DNA from: Ferrovibrio sp964218355 | GTDB taxonomy: Bacteria; Pseudomonadota; Alphaproteobacteria; Ferrovibrionales; Ferrovibrionaceae | Length of the DNA stretch: 64,000 nt | Direction of reading: 5' to 3' | Assembly: GCF_964218355.1 (NCBI RefSeq) | Contig: NZ_CAXPMC010000017.1 | Span: forward strand, 22,247 to 86,246 | Part shown: positions 62,269 through 64,000 of the stretch, in pieces | Layout of the letters: each line of letters opens with the position of its first letter | Numbering within the stretch: the first letter of the stretch is position 1 | Made by a program: the position numbers and the translations under genes | Notes under the pieces: generated by a model | Database searches by the model: none | What the model saw: the letters and a program-made list of their open reading frames with translations, nothing else | Told to the model about the DNA's origin: nothing

Positions 62269-64000
62269 TCAGGCCGGGTGTTCCAGCAGCAGCCCGTCGA
62301 TCGCCTCGGCCAGCTGCGCCTTACGCACCGGCTTGCGCAGTACCCGCGCGGTACCGACATAGCGGGTGTGGCGCAGCACCTCCTCGCCCAGCGATCCCGA
62401 CATGAACAGGACCGGCAGGCCCGGCCGCAATCCCTGCGCCTGGTCGGCCAGGGCCACGCCACCCATGCCGCCGGGCATCATCATGTCGGTCAGCAGCAGA
62501 TCGACCGGCAGCGGCCGGCGCAGGATGTCGAGCGCCTCCTGGCCGCTGGATGCGGTCAGCACCGCATAGCCCAGCGACTTCAGCAGCGACGCCATCATCG
62601 CCCGGACATCCGGGTTGTCCTCGACGCACAGGATGTTGTGCCGCGGCGACGCTTCCGTGCCATCGCCGGCTTCCTCCATCGCCGGCAGCAGCAGGCGCAG
62701 TTCGGTGCCCTCGCCCGGCGCGGTGTCCAGTTCGACCAGGCCGCCGGATTGCTGCACGAATCCATAGACCATGCTGAGGCCGAGGCCGCTGCCCTTGCCG
62801 ATGTCCTTGGTGGTGAAGAACGGCTCGAAGACCCTGGCTCGCACCTCCGGGGTCATGCCGGTGCCGGTGTCGCGCAGCGAAACCACCACATAGGTGCCTG
62901 CCTCGGCCAGCCGGTCGGGCAGCGCATGCGGCTCGGTCAGGATGCGCGTGGATGTGCCGATCACCAGCTGGCCGCCGCCATGCATCGCATCGCGGGCATT
63001 CAGCGCGATATTGAGCACAGCGTTTTCCAGCTGTCCGGCATCGGCCTCGACCACCGGCAGGCCGGCGGCCAGCTGCAGGTCGATCTGGATGGTCTCGCCG
63101 AGGCTGCGGCTCAGCATGTCGGTCATGCCGCCAAGCAGCGCATTGACGTCGATGCGGCTGGGTTTCAGGGTCTGCCGCCGGCCAAAGGCCAGCAGGCGCT
63201 GGGTCAGTTCGGCGCCGCGGGTGGCGTTGCGCAGGGCCTGCTGCACCAGCTGGCGCTTTTCCGCCGTCTGCACCTGGTCGTCGAGCAGTTCGAGATTGCC
63301 GACGATCACCGCCAGCAGGTTGTTGAAGTCGTGGGCAACACCGCCGGTCAGCTGGCCCAGCGCCTCCATTTTCTGGGCCTGGCGCAACTGTTCCTGCAGT
63401 TCCTCGGTCTGGCGCAGGGCGGTCAGGTCGCGGGTAATGTTGACAAAGCCGGTGACCGTGCCGGCAGCATCGCGGATGGCGGAAATTTCGACGCCAACCC
63501 AGAAACGGCGGCCATCCTTGTGCCGGCGCCACTCCTCGTTGACATAGCGGCCGCTTTCGCGCGCCACCTGCAGGGCATGACCGGGATGGCCGGCCTGCCG
63601 GTCGGCGTCGGTGTAATACTGGTCGCGCGGCCGGCCGATCGCCTCCTCGGGCGCATAGCCGGTCAGGTTGACCGCGCCGGCATTCCAGGTCAGCACCGTG
63701 CCTTCGGCATCCATCATGAAAATGGCATAGTCGGAGATCGAATCGACCAGCAGCCGGAAGCGTGCCTCGCTGATGCGCAGATCCGCTTCGCTGGCCCGGC
63801 GCTGGGTCAGATCGTGGATCACGCCGACATACATGCTGATGCCGTCACGATGGTATTCGCCGACCGCCAGCTCGAAGGGAAACTCGCTGCCGTCCTTGCG
63901 GCGGCCGATCACCTCGCGGCCGATGCCGATGATCCGCTTCTCGCCGGTTGCCCGGTAGCGGGCAAGATAGCCGTCATGGGCGCTGTGATACGGTTCCGGC
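62269..64000 (-). CDS. Hybrid histidine kinase with FixL-like PAS domain, 5' truncated
   Basis: The frame is open to the window edge, so the N-terminus is missing. From the edge the order is: the end of a FixL-like PAS domain (YHSAHDGYLARYRATG, then GIGREVIGRRKDGSEFP), a second PAS domain (FRLLVDSISDYAIFMMDAEG), HisKA (GQLTGGVAHDFNNLLAV), HATPase_c (LRDTGTGMTPE, GSGLGLSMVYGF) and a receiver (ILCVEDNPDVRAMMASLL, acceptor Asp in LLLTDMMMPGGMGG). The His in AHDGYL and the Arg in GIGRE match FixL's heme ligand and oxygen-contacting residue, so this kinase may also sense oxygen. Confidence 0.85.
   Translation of the reverse strand, partial: PEPYHSAHDGYLARYRATGEKRIIGIGREVIGRRKDGSEFPFELAVGEYHRDGISMYVGVIHDLTQRRASEADLRISEARFRLLVDSISDYAIFMMDAEGTVLTWNAGAVNLTGYAPEEAIGRPRDQYYTDADRQAGHPGHALQVARESGRYVNEEWRRHKDGRRFWVGVEISAIRDAAGTVTGFVNITRDLTALRQTEELQEQLRQAQKMEALGQLTGGVAHDFNNLLAVIVGNLELLDDQVQTAEKRQLVQQALRNATRGAELTQRLLAFGRRQTLKPSRIDVNALLGGMTDMLSRSLGETIQIDLQLAAGLPVVEADAGQLENAVLNIALNARDAMHGGGQLVIGTSTRILTEPHALPDRLAEAGTYVVVSLRDTGTGMTPEVRARVFEPFFTTKDIGKGSGLGLSMVYGFVQQSGGLVELDTAPGEGTELRLLLPAMEEAGDGTEASPRHNILCVEDNPDVRAMMASLLKSLGYAVLTASSGQEALDILRRPLPVDLLLTDMMMPGGMGGVALADQAQGLRPGLPVLFMSGSLGEEVLRHTRYVGTARVLRKPVRKAQLAEAIDGLLLEHPA

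Overview
The window reads as chromosome of a free-living, high-GC alphaproteobacterium, probably of the Rhodospirillales or a neighbouring order. The evidence is a GC-rich, densely packed gene layout with strong GC3 bias (and hence many long shadow ORFs), heme-PAS FixL-type kinases, an NDUFA9-like protein, and an apparent suhB/mmgR-type small RNA with its TTTCCTCCCT core. No rRNA, tRNA, insertion sequence, prophage or CRISPR array was seen. The left and right edges each cut a gene.

Layout. 1-6.6 kb holds core metabolism: the end of a CPA2 cation antiporter, fabI, aroC, an AhpD-like protein, a REC-EAL protein, the sRNA and a SulP transporter. 6.7-8.0 kb is a CNNM/CorC protein. 8.2-13.0 kb is an uncharacterised four-gene unit (helical 602-residue protein, lipoprotein, CHAP peptidase without a signal peptide, membrane protein), with three small minus-strand proteins to its right. 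14.1-15.8 kb is a WYL regulator divergent from a GST-like gene, with a perfect 28-bp palindrome between them. 15.9-17.8 kb is an AT-richer cassette (SAMHD1/YwfO-like HD protein plus YwgA-like protein), followed by a 13-unit decamer repeat. 18.2-30.3 kb holds a YdjM-like hydrolase, a nitrate/sulfonate-type ABC importer, a PAS protein, an alpha carbonic anhydrase, uup, a chemoreceptor, and a TetR/MAPEG/cysteine-synthase-like operon.

30.4-36.4 kb is gltD-gltB. 36.9 kb is an orphan zinc-binding protein gene behind a Zur-like box. 37.9-40.1 kb is an acyltransferase divergent from a LytTR regulator. 40.3-41.3 kb is a second AT-richer cassette (small ORF plus ClpP-fold SDH-like protein). 42.8-46.1 kb is an oxygen-response block: FixL with heme ligands, FixJ, a lone receiver and a FixK-like regulator. 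46.2-51.5 kb is a Ugp-type glycerol-phosphate importer with a phosphodiesterase, divergent promoters carrying Pho-box-like repeats, next to a CHAD (polyphosphate-binding) gene. 53.1-60.3 kb is a complete quinate/shikimate-to-protocatechuate module: TRAP importer, QsuD-type dehydrogenase, AroQ, TetR repressor, and a QuiC1-type dehydroshikimate dehydratase/HPPD fusion with a clear promoter-operator. The right edge has a GNAT-nitrilase fusion and a truncated hybrid kinase whose first PAS is again FixL-like.

The parts most likely to hide undescribed biology are the 8.2-13.0 kb envelope unit and the two AT-rich cassettes at 15.9-17.8 kb and 40.3-41.3 kb.
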